A stretch of 10,199 nucleotides of DNA from an uncultured Gammaproteobacteria bacterium. GTDB taxonomy: Bacteria > Pseudomonadota > Gammaproteobacteria > CAIUAS01. The notes under the pieces are model-generated. The model searched no databases. It was not told the DNA's origin and worked only from the letters and a program-made list of their open reading frames with translations. Shown piece after piece: positions 1 to 6,792 of this stretch (position 1 is the first letter of the stretch; each line of letters opens with the position of its first letter). The position numbers were made by a program, and so were the translations under genes. The stretch spans positions 1 to 10,199 of the forward strand of contig CAIUAS010000142.1 in assembly GCA_903897205.1 (NCBI GenBank), written 5' to 3'.

Positions 1-54
1 ATCAATTAATTTTAAAAACGTTTAACCAATATTTTTCTATGTAAATAAATTCTT

Positions 55-1212
55 ATGAAATCATTTATCTATTTAGATTGTGCAGCAAGCACCCCGCTGG
101 ATAAGCGGGTTTTAGCTAAGATGTTGCCTTTTTTAAGTGAACAGCAAGGTTATGGTAATTCTAATGCTTCTCACTTTTATGGGCGCGAGGCTAAGCAAGC
201 AATTGAGCAGGCGCGTGGGCAAGTGGCGCAATTAATTCACGCGAAACCCGCTGAAATTGTTTGGACATCCGGTGCAACTGAGGCGAATAATTTGGCGATA
301 AAGGGCCTTGCTTATGCAAATCAAGCCAAGGGCAAGCATATTATTACCACGCAAATAGAACACAGCTCAGTGTTAGATAGTTGCGCACAATTAGAAAAAG
401 AAGGTTTTACGGTAACGTATCTTCCAGTAGAAAAAGAAGGCACCGTGAATTTAATAACCTTACAGCAAGCTTTGCGTAGTGATACTATTTTAGTCAGTAT
501 TATGCATGTTAATAATGAAACGGGTGTCGTGCAGAATATTAAAGCAATCGGTGATTTGGTGCACGCTCAAGGCAGTTATTTTCATGTTGATGCGGTGCAA
601 AGTGTTAGCAAAGAATTAATTGATTTAGCAGATTGGCCGGTTGATCTGATGTCTTTTTCTGCCCACAAAGTTTATGGACCAAAAGGTATTGGCGCTTTAT
701 ATGTGAATCATGCTCGCGAAATTAAATGGCAACCTTTGTTTAATGGCGGCGGGCAGGAACAGGGATTACGTCCAGGCACTTTAGCAACGCATCAGATAGT
801 GGGTATGGGTGAGGCATTTGCGCTTGCCCAGCAAATGATGCTGGAAGATAATAAGCGTATTAATGATTTAAGTGCGCGTTTTTGGCGAGGTGTTAATCAG
901 GTAGGGTCTGTTTATCTCAATGGCAATTTAGCCAGCAAGGTGCCGCATATATTGAATATTGCTTTTGCCGATATTGAAACAAAAGCCTTATTGCCAGCAT
1001 TAAAGGATTTGGCGGTTTCAACGGGTTCTGCTTGTCATGAAGGGCGTGCGGCTGCTTCGCATGTGCTGAGTGCTTTGGGCGTGTCTGAACAATTAATTAA
1101 TAGTTCGATTCGGTTTTCCTTTGGGCGATTTACTACGGTGGCTGAAATTGATTTGGCTGTTGAAAAGGTTAATACGGCAGTTAGGGTATTAAGAGATATG
1201 AGATACGGATGA
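55..1212 (+). CDS. iscS: Cysteine desulfurase, IscS type (class V PLP-dependent aminotransferase fold)
   Basis: Removes sulfur from L-cysteine as an enzyme persulfide, giving alanine, and passes it to Fe-S cluster assembly and other sulfur acceptors in the cytosol. The 385-residue protein follows E. coli IscS closely from its N-terminus (YLDCAASTPLDKRV) onward. Visible signatures are TSGATEANNLAIKG at 71-84, the PLP-stacking His in IEHSSVLD (H103), the PLP Asp in HVDA (D179), Q182, the Schiff-base lysine in SFSAHKVYGPKG (K205), and the catalytic cysteine in STGSACHEG (C327). The spacing from C327 to SHVL is the same as in IscS. It ends about 18-20 residues earlier than 404-residue E. coli IscS, so it lacks the tail used there to dock IscU. 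No clear Shine-Dalgarno precedes the ATG; the upstream 54 bp are AT-rich. A SufA/IscA-type carrier gene follows after 33 bp, so the two are probably co-transcribed. The family is certain; the exact delivery partner is not. Confidence 0.93.
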   Translation: MKSFIYLDCAASTPLDKRVLAKMLPFLSEQQGYGNSNASHFYGREAKQAIEQARGQVAQLIHAKPAEIVWTSGATEANNLAIKGLAYANQAKGKHIITTQIEHSSVLDSCAQLEKEGFTVTYLPVEKEGTVNLITLQQALRSDTILVSIMHVNNETGVVQNIKAIGDLVHAQGSYFHVDAVQSVSKELIDLADWPVDLMSFSAHKVYGPKGIGALYVNHAREIKWQPLFNGGGQEQGLRPGTLATHQIVGMGEAFALAQQMMLEDNKRINDLSARFWRGVNQVGSVYLNGNLASKVPHILNIAFADIETKALLPALKDLAVSTGSACHEGRAAASHVLSALGVSEQLINSSIRFSFGRFTTVAEIDLAVEKVNTAVRVLRDMRYG

Positions 1213-1245
1213 ATCATTATAATAAAAGTAATTGAAAGAGGTTTT

Positions 1246-1638
1246 ATGAGTAATCAAATTCAAAGCGATAATGCGGTTAGTGTTTTCGATCCCGCTGTTA
1301 ATTATAAACCAGTCAGCTTAACATCGGCGGCGATAGCTTATGTGAAGAAGAAATTAAAAGAGCGTGGTAAAGGGATTGGCTTGCGCTTGGGGGTTAAAAA
1401 AGCGGGTTGTTCTGGGTTGGAATATGTGGTGGATTATGTCGATGCTAAATTGGTTGATGATCATGTTTTTTCTGCCGAGGAAAATTTGGCGGTTTTTGTT
1501 AATGCAGAGGATATGCTTTTTTTACAAGGCACGGAAATTGATTTTGTGCAAAAAGGTATTACTGGTGGTGAGTTAAAATTTAATAATCCAAATGCTAAAG
1601 TCAGTTGTGGTTGTGGTGAGAGTTTTAATGTGGGATAG
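1246..1638 (+). CDS. sufA: A-type Fe-S carrier protein, SufA/IscA (HesB) family
   Basis: Small cytosolic protein that binds an Fe-S cluster or iron and delivers it to apo-proteins. The three conserved cysteines of the family are present: C55 in KKAGCSGLEY, and C121 and C123 in the C-terminal CGCGESF motif. The domain covers about residues 22-130 of 130. The roughly 20-residue N-terminal extension and the GLRLGVKKAGCSG and GTEIDFV blocks resemble E. coli SufA more than the shorter IscA, but SufA, IscA and ErpA are hard to separate by eye. A good Shine-Dalgarno (AAAGAGG, 1235-1241) precedes the ATG. The gene follows a cysteine desulfurase on the same strand, which fits a sulfur-to-cluster pathway. 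Its last 14 bp overlap the 3' end of the opposing hemH, so there is no room for a separate terminator. Confidence 0.9.
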   Translation: MSNQIQSDNAVSVFDPAVNYKPVSLTSAAIAYVKKKLKERGKGIGLRLGVKKAGCSGLEYVVDYVDAKLVDDHVFSAEENLAVFVNAEDMLFLQGTEIDFVQKGITGGELKFNNPNAKVSCGCGESFNVG

Positions 1639-2608
1639 ACATTTGTTCAATAATTAGGTGTTTTATTAAATTCACCTGTAATTCAGAAGCATTTAAACAG
1701 GGAATATAATGAAATTCTTTGCCGCCGGCTTTTAAAAATAATTCACGATTTAACTGGTTAATTTCTTCCAAAGTTTCTAAACAATCAACTGCAAATCCTG
1801 GACAAATGACATTAATATTTTTAATGCCTTTTTCAGGCATTTTTTGCAAAGTAATATCGCAGTAGGGTTGTAACCATTGCGCGCGGCCAAAACGAGATTG
1901 AAAAACGACCGACCATTGCTCTTGAGTTAATTCTAGTTGTTTGGTAATTAACTGTGCGGTGTTAAGGCATTGTTGTTGATATGGGTCGCCTAAATCCACA
2001 CAACGTTGTGGTAAACCATGAAACGAGAATAGTAAATGTTGTTGGCCATGCTGCTGCCAATGCTGGCGAACACTTTCAGCAATGGCTGTAATATACGCAG
2101 GGTTGGCATGGTATTGTGTCAACAGTTTTAATTCAGGAATAACACGCCATTTTTTAAAAATTTTTGCGACGGCATCAAAAATAGAAGCCGTTGTCGCGGC
2201 AGCATATTGGGGAAATAAAGGTAATATTAAAATTTTCCCGCAGCCTGCTTTTTGTAACTCAGTTAATGCTTGTGAAAGGGAAGGTTGACCATAACGCATT
2301 CCTAATACTACTTTTATGGTTTGGTTTTGTTCTTTTGCAAGTTGTGCTTGAACTGTATTGACTAATTTTTGCGAATTGACTAACAGGGGTGAGCCATCGA
2401 GCGTCCAAATTTTTTGATATAACTCAGCCGAGCGCTTAGGGCGAACGCGTAAAATAATGCCATGTAAAATTAACCACCAAATAGGTTGTGGAATTTCAAC
2501 GACACGGGAATCGCCTAAGAATTCACTTAAATATTTTCTTAATGCATGCGCTGTAGGCGCAGCCGGAGTGCCTAAATTAGTGATTAAAACGCCTAAAGTA
2601 TCATTCAT
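1625..2608 (-). CDS. hemH: Ferrochelatase (protohaem ferro-lyase)
   Basis: Inserts Fe2+ into protoporphyrin IX, the last step of protohaem synthesis. The 327-residue length is normal for bacterial HemH. It opens with GVLITNLGTPAAP. The conserved LGMRYGQPS lies at 102-110 and LPLFPQYA at 129-136. The active-site histidine is H197 in FSFHGLPQR, and the catalytic glutamate is E278 in PGFAVDCLETLEEI. No C-terminal transmembrane anchor is visible, so it should be soluble or peripheral at the inner membrane. The start ATG overlaps the stop of the upstream permease gene (ATGA, 2605-2608). It has a plausible Shine-Dalgarno (AAAGGAAAAGGA) inside the permease gene, so translation is probably coupled. 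It is the last gene of a yadG-yadH-hemH unit. Its 3' end runs 14 bp into the opposing A-type carrier gene. Confidence 0.95.
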   Translation of the reverse strand: MNDTLGVLITNLGTPAAPTAHALRKYLSEFLGDSRVVEIPQPIWWLILHGIILRVRPKRSAELYQKIWTLDGSPLLVNSQKLVNTVQAQLAKEQNQTIKVVLGMRYGQPSLSQALTELQKAGCGKILILPLFPQYAAATTASIFDAVAKIFKKWRVIPELKLLTQYHANPAYITAIAESVRQHWQQHGQQHLLFSFHGLPQRCVDLGDPYQQQCLNTAQLITKQLELTQEQWSVVFQSRFGRAQWLQPYCDITLQKMPEKGIKNINVICPGFAVDCLETLEEINQLNRELFLKAGGKEFHYIPCLNASELQVNLIKHLIIEQMSIPH

Positions 2609-3372
2609 GTTCTTAATCCTTTTCCTTTGTTGAGAAAATATAAATTAAGAATAAGTAAAATGATGCTAAAGCTAATTAATAAAACAAAAGCAATGCCAAT
2701 ATTAATATCGCTAACGCCAAGAATACCATAACGAAAGGCGTTGACCATGTATAAAATAGGATTGCCTAATGATAGGTGATGCCAAAACGTGGGTAAGAGC
2801 GCAATCGGATAAAATATACCGCCTAAATAATTTAAAGGCGTTAAAATAAAGGTGGGAACAATGGCGGTATCATCAAATTTTTTAGCAAATAGTGCATTTA
2901 AAAATCCAGCTAGTGAAAATAATAATGCTGAGAGAAAGATAATGCAGAGAGTTATGAAAATATGCTGGATAGTTAATTGGGTAAAAAACAAAGCGACTAT
3001 AGTGACGAGCATTCCTACCATAACGCCTCGCGTGATGCCCACCGCTGTGAAGCCTAATAAAATAATATAATTAGGTATGGGGGCAACTAATAGCTCTTCA
3101 ATACTTTTGGAAAAACGCATGATGTAAACGGAAAAGACCGTATTCATATAGGCGCTGTTAATGATGGCCATCATGATCAAACCGGGCGCAATATATTGCA
3201 TATAATTGACGCCTTGGATTTGTCCCAGTTTTGGGCCTAAGACATGGCCAAAAATAGCAAAATAAAGCGCTGTGGTAATGACCGGCGGTAATAAGGTTTG
3301 TATCCAAGTACGCAAAAAGCGCTTGGTTTCTTTGCGGAAAATAGTTGAGAAAGCGATGACGAGTTTATTCAT
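2605..3372 (-). CDS. yadH: ABC-2 type exporter permease, YadH family
   Basis: Inner-membrane permease of an ABC exporter, working with the adjacent YadG-like ATPase. The 255-residue length matches E. coli YadH (256), and the resemblance runs end to end. Shared blocks include LLPPVITTALYFAIFG at 27-42, YMQYIAPGLIMM, IEELLVAPIP, LFSLAGFLNALFAKKFDD, the family stretch LTPLNYLGGIFYP, NPILYMVNAFRYG, and the C-terminal GKGLRT (E. coli GRGLRS). About six hydrophobic segments are visible, as expected for the ABC-2 fold. The start overlaps the stop of the ATPase gene (ATGA, 3369-3372) and the end overlaps the start of hemH. No strong Shine-Dalgarno precedes the ATG, which fits translational coupling. 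The substrate is not known for this family; coupling to hemH hints at something related to porphyrin, haem or iron, but that is inference only. Confidence 0.92.
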   Translation of the reverse strand: MNKLVIAFSTIFRKETKRFLRTWIQTLLPPVITTALYFAIFGHVLGPKLGQIQGVNYMQYIAPGLIMMAIINSAYMNTVFSVYIMRFSKSIEELLVAPIPNYIILLGFTAVGITRGVMVGMLVTIVALFFTQLTIQHIFITLCIIFLSALLFSLAGFLNALFAKKFDDTAIVPTFILTPLNYLGGIFYPIALLPTFWHHLSLGNPILYMVNAFRYGILGVSDINIGIAFVLLISFSIILLILNLYFLNKGKGLRT

Positions 3373-4286
3373 AAAGGTTTTGTGTTAATAAGTTTTAAAA
3401 ATAATTCTTCTAACCGATTAGTTTTGTTGCGCATACTCATCACTTGTATATTTTGTTGGCTTAACAGCATAAATATTTCGTTAAGCGATTGCTGCTTTGT
3501 TATATCTATTTCTAAAGTGGTTTTATCGGTAAAGCGATAAGTAAAGCCGGGTAAATTAAGGGTGTCAGCGGTAGGTTGGTCGAGATAAAATATCAAGGTT
3601 TCAAGATGCAATTTAGTGAGTATTTCTTTAATGCTGGTATTTTCAATAATATTGCCTTTGTCGATAATGGCGATATTTTTACACAGCGTTTCGGCTTCTT
3701 CTAAATAATGTGTGGTTAAAATGATCGTTGTGCCTTGCGCATTAATCGTGCGTAAAAAATCCCACATGTGGCGGCGTATTTCAATATCGATGCCGGCGGT
3801 GGGTTCATCTAGAATGAGTAATTTAGGCTGATGTATTAACGCACGTGCGATTAACAGGCGTCGCTTCATGCCGCCGGAAAGAGTGATGACGGGTTGATTG
3901 CGCTTGTCCCATAAGCTTAAGGTTTTTAAGTAAAATGCACTGCGCTCTTTAGCAATTTTGGTGGGCACGCCATAATAGCCCGCCTGATAAATTAGAATAT
4001 CGATGGTTTTTTCAAAAATATTAAAATTAGGTTCTTGGGGAACTAAGCCGATATAAGATTTTGCTAATTCGCTTTCGGTTGTTAAATCATGGCCAAATAT
4101 TTTTACTTGGCCGCTGGTTTTATTAACCAGTGATGTGATAATCCCGATTGTGGTAGACTTGCCGGCGCCATTTGGCCCAAGCAAAGCAAAAAAATCGCCT
4201 TCCTGGACATTAAGATTAATGCCGTTAAGCGCTTTTACTTGGTTGCCGTATACTTTGGTTAATGCAGAAATTTCTAAGGCGTACAT
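3369..4286 (-). CDS. yadG: ABC exporter ATP-binding protein, YadG family
   Basis: Nucleotide-binding subunit powering the YadH-type permease encoded directly downstream. All ABC ATPase motifs are present: Walker A GPNGAGKST at 37-45, Q-loop Q84 in LVPQEPN, signature LSGGM at 136-140, Walker B LLILD at 156-160 with catalytic E161, and the H-loop H193 in TTHYLEEAE. The ATPase domain covers about residues 4-220. The last 85 residues form the accessory domain common in exporters of this class. At 305 residues it is close to E. coli YadG (308). It is the first gene of the minus-strand unit yadG-yadH-hemH and overlaps yadH by 4 bp. Only 41 bp separate its ATG from the divergent hydrolase gene, so the promoter must lie in that short space or just inside the neighbouring gene. 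The family is certain; the transported substrate is unknown. Confidence 0.92.
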   Translation of the reverse strand: MYALEISALTKVYGNQVKALNGINLNVQEGDFFALLGPNGAGKSTTIGIITSLVNKTSGQVKIFGHDLTTESELAKSYIGLVPQEPNFNIFEKTIDILIYQAGYYGVPTKIAKERSAFYLKTLSLWDKRNQPVITLSGGMKRRLLIARALIHQPKLLILDEPTAGIDIEIRRHMWDFLRTINAQGTTIILTTHYLEEAETLCKNIAIIDKGNIIENTSIKEILTKLHLETLIFYLDQPTADTLNLPGFTYRFTDKTTLEIDITKQQSLNEIFMLLSQQNIQVMSMRNKTNRLEELFLKLINTKPL

Positions 4287-4327
4287 TTTATAAAGATAAG
4301 TTTTTACGATAGCAACGAGTATATAGT
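4287..4327. promoter_or_regulatory. Short divergent promoter region between yadG and the hydrolase gene
   Basis: This 41-bp AT-rich gap must help start transcription in both directions. On the minus strand there is a TATACT (-10-like, 5 of 6 matches) at 4323-4318. That would give yadG a leader of about 25 nt, but no good -35 lies 17 bp upstream. On the plus strand TACGAT at 4305-4310 is a weaker -10 candidate without a clear -35. The assignment to a precise promoter is tentative. Confidence 0.25.
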
Positions 4328-4996
4328 ATGTCTAACAACAAAAGTAGTATGACTGAATTTCCAATGGGTGAGGTTAATTTTTATTTACCGGGCCCTGCTG
4401 GAAAACTAGAAGTATTGACCAGCACGCCATCAGTTATGCTTAATAAACCGCTAATAGGCGTGATTTGCCATCCGCATTCGCTATTTGGCGGTACCATGCA
4501 TAATAAAGTAGTCTATACCATTGCACGTGCTTTTAAAGAATTAGGTATGCCTACCGTGCGTTTTAATTTTCGTGGCGTGGGCGCGAGTGAAGGACATTAT
4601 GATGAAGGTAAAGGCGAGACCGACGATTTATTAGCGGTATTACAATGGTTAAAGCAAATTAAACCTGAGGCGCTATTTTGGCTGGCAGGTTTTTCATTTG
4701 GTTCTTATGTTGCCGCGCGTGCTGCTACTCAATGGCCGATAGAACAATTAGTTAGTGTGGCTCCGCCAGTGGTTAATTTTAATTTTGCCGAATTATCGGA
4801 TATTCCGTGTCCTTGGTTAATCGTACAAGGTGATGCGGATGAAATTGTGGATCCTAATGCCGTATTTTCCTGGATTAATTCGCTTGCTGTGCCAGCGCAA
4901 TTAATCCGCATGCCAGGCGCCAGCCATTTTTTTCATGGTCAATTAATCGAATTGCGCCAAGCATTAATTACCAATTTATTGCCGAACATTAATTAA
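4328..4996 (+). CDS. Small alpha/beta hydrolase (COG2945-like serine hydrolase)
   Basis: A 222-residue cytosolic alpha/beta hydrolase with no signal peptide. The nucleophile elbow is GFSFG with Ser123. The likely acid is D171 in QGDADEIVDP and the base H200 in PGASHFFHG, which completes a catalytic triad in the usual order. CHPHSLFGGTMHNK at 48-61 and VRFNFRGVGASEG at 77-89 are typical of this single-domain group; the first segment holds the oxyanion-hole region. The true substrate is unknown for these proteins (esterase, thioesterase or peptidase are all possible). zapE follows after only 8 bp on the same strand, so the two are very likely co-transcribed and end at the terminator at 6123-6150. 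The chosen ATG has no strong Shine-Dalgarno; a second Met at residue 8 is a possible alternative start. Confidence 0.85.
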   Translation: MSNNKSSMTEFPMGEVNFYLPGPAGKLEVLTSTPSVMLNKPLIGVICHPHSLFGGTMHNKVVYTIARAFKELGMPTVRFNFRGVGASEGHYDEGKGETDDLLAVLQWLKQIKPEALFWLAGFSFGSYVAARAATQWPIEQLVSVAPPVVNFNFAELSDIPCPWLIVQGDADEIVDPNAVFSWINSLAVPAQLIRMPGASHFFHGQLIELRQALITNLLPNIN

Positions 4997-5004
4997 ATTC
5001 CGCT

Positions 5005-6108
5005 ATGACCCCATTAGAACTTTATAAACATTATTTAACGACCCAACAATATCAGCCCGATGTTCAACAAGAGCAGGCGATTTTACAATTGCAGCGTGTA
5101 TATGAAGAATTAACGACGCTAAAAAAACCTGCTAATTGGAAAGTACGTTTAACTGCCAAAGTAAGTAAGCGTCAATATAACCTGGTTAGGGGCGTATATT
5201 TATGGGGCGGAGTAGGGATTGGAAAAACATGGCTGATGGATATTTTTTATCAAGCATTGCCCACCTCTAATAAAATGCGTATGCATTTTCACCGTTTTAT
5301 GCAGCAAGTTCATTTACAATTAAAGGCTTGGCAAGGGCATGCTGATCCTTTGAAACAGGTGGCGCAGTATTTTGCCAAGCAGGCGCGCGTCATTTGTTTT
5401 GACGAATTTTTAGTTAATGATATTGTCGACGCAATGATTTTAGGGAATTTATTACAAGCCTTATTGGCAGAAGGCATCACTTTAATCACCACGGCTAATA
5501 CAGCACCGGATGATTTATATCGAAATGGAATTCAGCGTGAATATTTTATGCCGGCTATTCAGCTATTAAAACAGCATTTAGAAGTGTTGCATTTAACGAC
5601 GCAATACGATTATCGCCTGCGTGTATTAGAACAAGCGGGTGCTTATCATTATCCTTTGGGTGCGTCGGCTGATGAGTTTATGCGAAATAATTTTAAACAG
5701 CTGGCGCATGTCGATTTTACGCAAGGTCAGCAAGAAGCTTTATTAATAGAAGGCCGAACGATTGCAGTGGTTAGTTATGTTGGTCAAGTGGCATGGCTTG
5801 ATTTTAAGGTACTTTGCAATGTGCCTCGCTCGCAGTTAGATTATTTAGAATTAGCGCGCCGCTTTGATACGGTGTTATTAAGTAATGTACCTAAAATAGA
5901 AGCTCAGCAGGATAATTTGGCGCGGTATTTAATTAATTTAGTCGATGTGTTTTATGATGCCCGTGTAAAGCTAGTTATTGCTGCTGCAGCGCCTATTACT
6001 GAGCTTTATCGGGGTGGGCGTTTAGCGTTTGATTTTAAGCGTACGCAAAGTCGTTTATTGGAAATGCAATCCAAAGAATATATAAGTCAGCCGCATTTGC
6101 GGGGATGA
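5005..6108 (+). CDS. zapE: Cell division AAA+ ATPase ZapE (AFG1/LACE1 family)
   Basis: AFG1-like P-loop ATPase. In E. coli ZapE associates with the Z-ring and affects FtsZ bundling, mainly under oxygen-poor or heat stress. Walker A is GGVGIGKT at 68-75 (K74, T75). The family block MRMHFHRFM lies at 91-99. Walker B is VICFDEF at 129-135 (D133, E134). TTANTAPDDLYRNGIQREYFMPAI starts near residue 162 and matches the family's sensor region with its arginine. At 367 residues it has normal length for bacterial ZapE. The typical C-terminal RLAFDFKRTQSRLLEMQS ends the protein. It sits 8 bp after the hydrolase gene with no obvious Shine-Dalgarno of its own, consistent with coupling or read-through. 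A perfect hairpin terminator begins 14 bp after its stop. Confidence 0.93.
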   Translation: MTPLELYKHYLTTQQYQPDVQQEQAILQLQRVYEELTTLKKPANWKVRLTAKVSKRQYNLVRGVYLWGGVGIGKTWLMDIFYQALPTSNKMRMHFHRFMQQVHLQLKAWQGHADPLKQVAQYFAKQARVICFDEFLVNDIVDAMILGNLLQALLAEGITLITTANTAPDDLYRNGIQREYFMPAIQLLKQHLEVLHLTTQYDYRLRVLEQAGAYHYPLGASADEFMRNNFKQLAHVDFTQGQQEALLIEGRTIAVVSYVGQVAWLDFKVLCNVPRSQLDYLELARRFDTVLLSNVPKIEAQQDNLARYLINLVDVFYDARVKLVIAAAAPITELYRGGRLAFDFKRTQSRLLEMQSKEYISQPHLRG

Positions 6109-6122
6109 AAATTATATTAAAT

Positions 6123-6150
6123 AAAAAAGGGCGCTCTGGCGCCCTTTTTT
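6123..6150. terminator. Perfect bidirectional intrinsic terminator between zapE and the HU-like gene
   Basis: A 12-bp perfect stem, AAAAAAGGGCGC (6123-6134) paired with GCGCCCTTTTTT (6139-6150), around the 4-nt loop TCTG. The T-run follows the GC stem on the plus strand, and the A-run gives the same T-run on the minus strand. It can therefore stop both zapE (from the left) and the convergent HU-like gene (from the right). It lies between their stop codons, 14 bp after the end of zapE and 13 bp beyond the end of the HU-like gene. Confidence 0.93.
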
Positions 6151-6163
6151 GAACGATTGGCTA

Positions 6164-6550
6164 TTAAACCATATCTTTAAGTTTTTTGAGCGGTCTTGCT
6201 TTAACAACGTTACGAGCTGGTTTAGCTTTAAAAACTGTTTCTTCGCCGGTGAAAGGATTAATGCCTTTACGAGCTTTAGTTGCAGGTTTATGAATAACTT
6301 GGAATTTAGCTACGCCTGGTAATACAAAAACGCCAGGAGCGCCTTTTTTCAAATGACGTTCAATAAGGTGCAATAATTCTTCAATAACTCGGCTTGCTTG
6401 TTTAGTAGAAATTTCAACCGCAGCAGCAATTTCTTTTAAGATTTCAGACTTCGTAAATTGCTTGCTAACAGCAGAAACTTTTCTGCTAACAGCAGGTTTT
6501 GCTTTTTTAGCTACCACTGTTTTTTTCTTCACTGGCTTTTTAGCTGCCAT
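6164..6550 (-). CDS. HU-like DNA-binding protein with basic N-terminal tail
   Basis: A 128-residue nucleoid-type protein. Residues 1-30 are a Lys/Ala/Val-rich tail (AAKKPVKKKTVVAKKAKPA) of low complexity. Residues 32-125 form an HU/IHF-type domain: helices over about 33-70 (FTKSEILKEIAAAVEIS), the turn VFVLPGVAKF at 74-83, and the DNA-contacting arm with GINPFTGEE at 96-104, which matches the GxNPxTGE of HU arms. The end, RPLKKLKDMV, is typical of a proteobacterial HU-like subgroup (seen for example in Xanthomonadaceae), which differs from canonical 90-residue HupA/HupB. A strong Shine-Dalgarno (GAGGAGT, about 6 nt before the ATG) supports the start and high expression. It is monocistronic, with its own upstream region and a shared bidirectional terminator. 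It likely compacts or organises DNA; the basic tail resembles the tails of histone H1-like bacterial proteins. The specific role is unknown. Confidence 0.88.
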   Translation of the reverse strand: MAAKKPVKKKTVVAKKAKPAVSRKVSAVSKQFTKSEILKEIAAAVEISTKQASRVIEELLHLIERHLKKGAPGVFVLPGVAKFQVIHKPATKARKGINPFTGEETVFKAKPARNVVKARPLKKLKDMV

Positions 6551-6593
6551 GTTTAACTCCTCATGTTGTGATTAGAAAGGGTTGGGAGACAAT

Positions 6594-6602
6594 AAAATAG
6601 CA
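6594..6602 (-). promoter_or_regulatory. Possible extended -10 element for the HU-like gene
   Basis: On the minus strand TGCTATTTT reads as an extended -10 (TGN followed by TATTTT, 4 of 6 matches). It would place the transcript start about 35-40 nt before the ATG. No good -35 lies at the usual distance. The call is tentative; other AT-rich hexamers nearby could serve. Confidence 0.22.
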
Positions 6603-6631
6603 TATTTTTAGCTTTTTGCTAGAGGTGAATA

Positions 6632-6654
6632 AAAAGTTCATTGATAAAAGTTCA
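6632..6654. repeat. 9-bp direct repeat AAAAGTTCA, 14-bp period
   Basis: AAAAGTTCA occurs at 6632-6640 and again at 6646-6654. It sits 80-105 bp before the ATG of the HU-like gene, upstream of the likely promoter. The 14-bp start-to-start distance is not a full helical turn. It could be a pair of regulator half-sites or chance in AT-rich DNA. Confidence 0.35.
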
Positions 6655-6792
6655 CAAAAATAGGCTTTAATAGCAATATTTAGATTGACAAGAACTTAAT
6701 AATCATCGCGTTTTAATTCTAGGCTAGGCTAAAAATGCAACGCTTTTGAGTATATACCGATCCCGTTTATTTTTTGCGTTAGGATTACTATA

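Larger units (their letters stand above)
6551..6792. other. Intergenic region upstream of the HU-like gene, downstream of glcF
   Basis: This is the largest gap in the window (242 bp). It must carry the promoter of the HU-like gene on the minus strand and the 3' end of the glcF transcript. I see no ORF with coding character, no tRNA and no convincing hairpin with a T-run for glcF. It is very AT-rich. It contains a 9-bp direct repeat (reported separately) and a tandem AGGCT at 6721-6730. Confidence 0.6.

Noticed and set aside
1..54. Promoter for iscS in the AT-rich leader
   Set aside because: TATGTA- and TAAATA-like hexamers exist, but no -35 pairs convincingly and the upstream context is cut off by the window edge.
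1364..1576. 70-codon ORF in another frame within the sufA-like gene
   Set aside because: Fully inside the conserved A-type carrier; its Trp- and Met-rich translation is typical of an out-of-frame reading.
6685..6690. Perfect TTGACA (-35) on the plus strand in the gap before glcF
   Set aside because: The hexamer 17 bp downstream is GCGTTT, not a -10, and transcription would only run antisense to glcF.
6739..6781. AACGC ... GCGTT inverted pair downstream of glcF, considered as its terminator
   Set aside because: The stem is only 5 bp with a long loop and no proper T-run on the minus strand.
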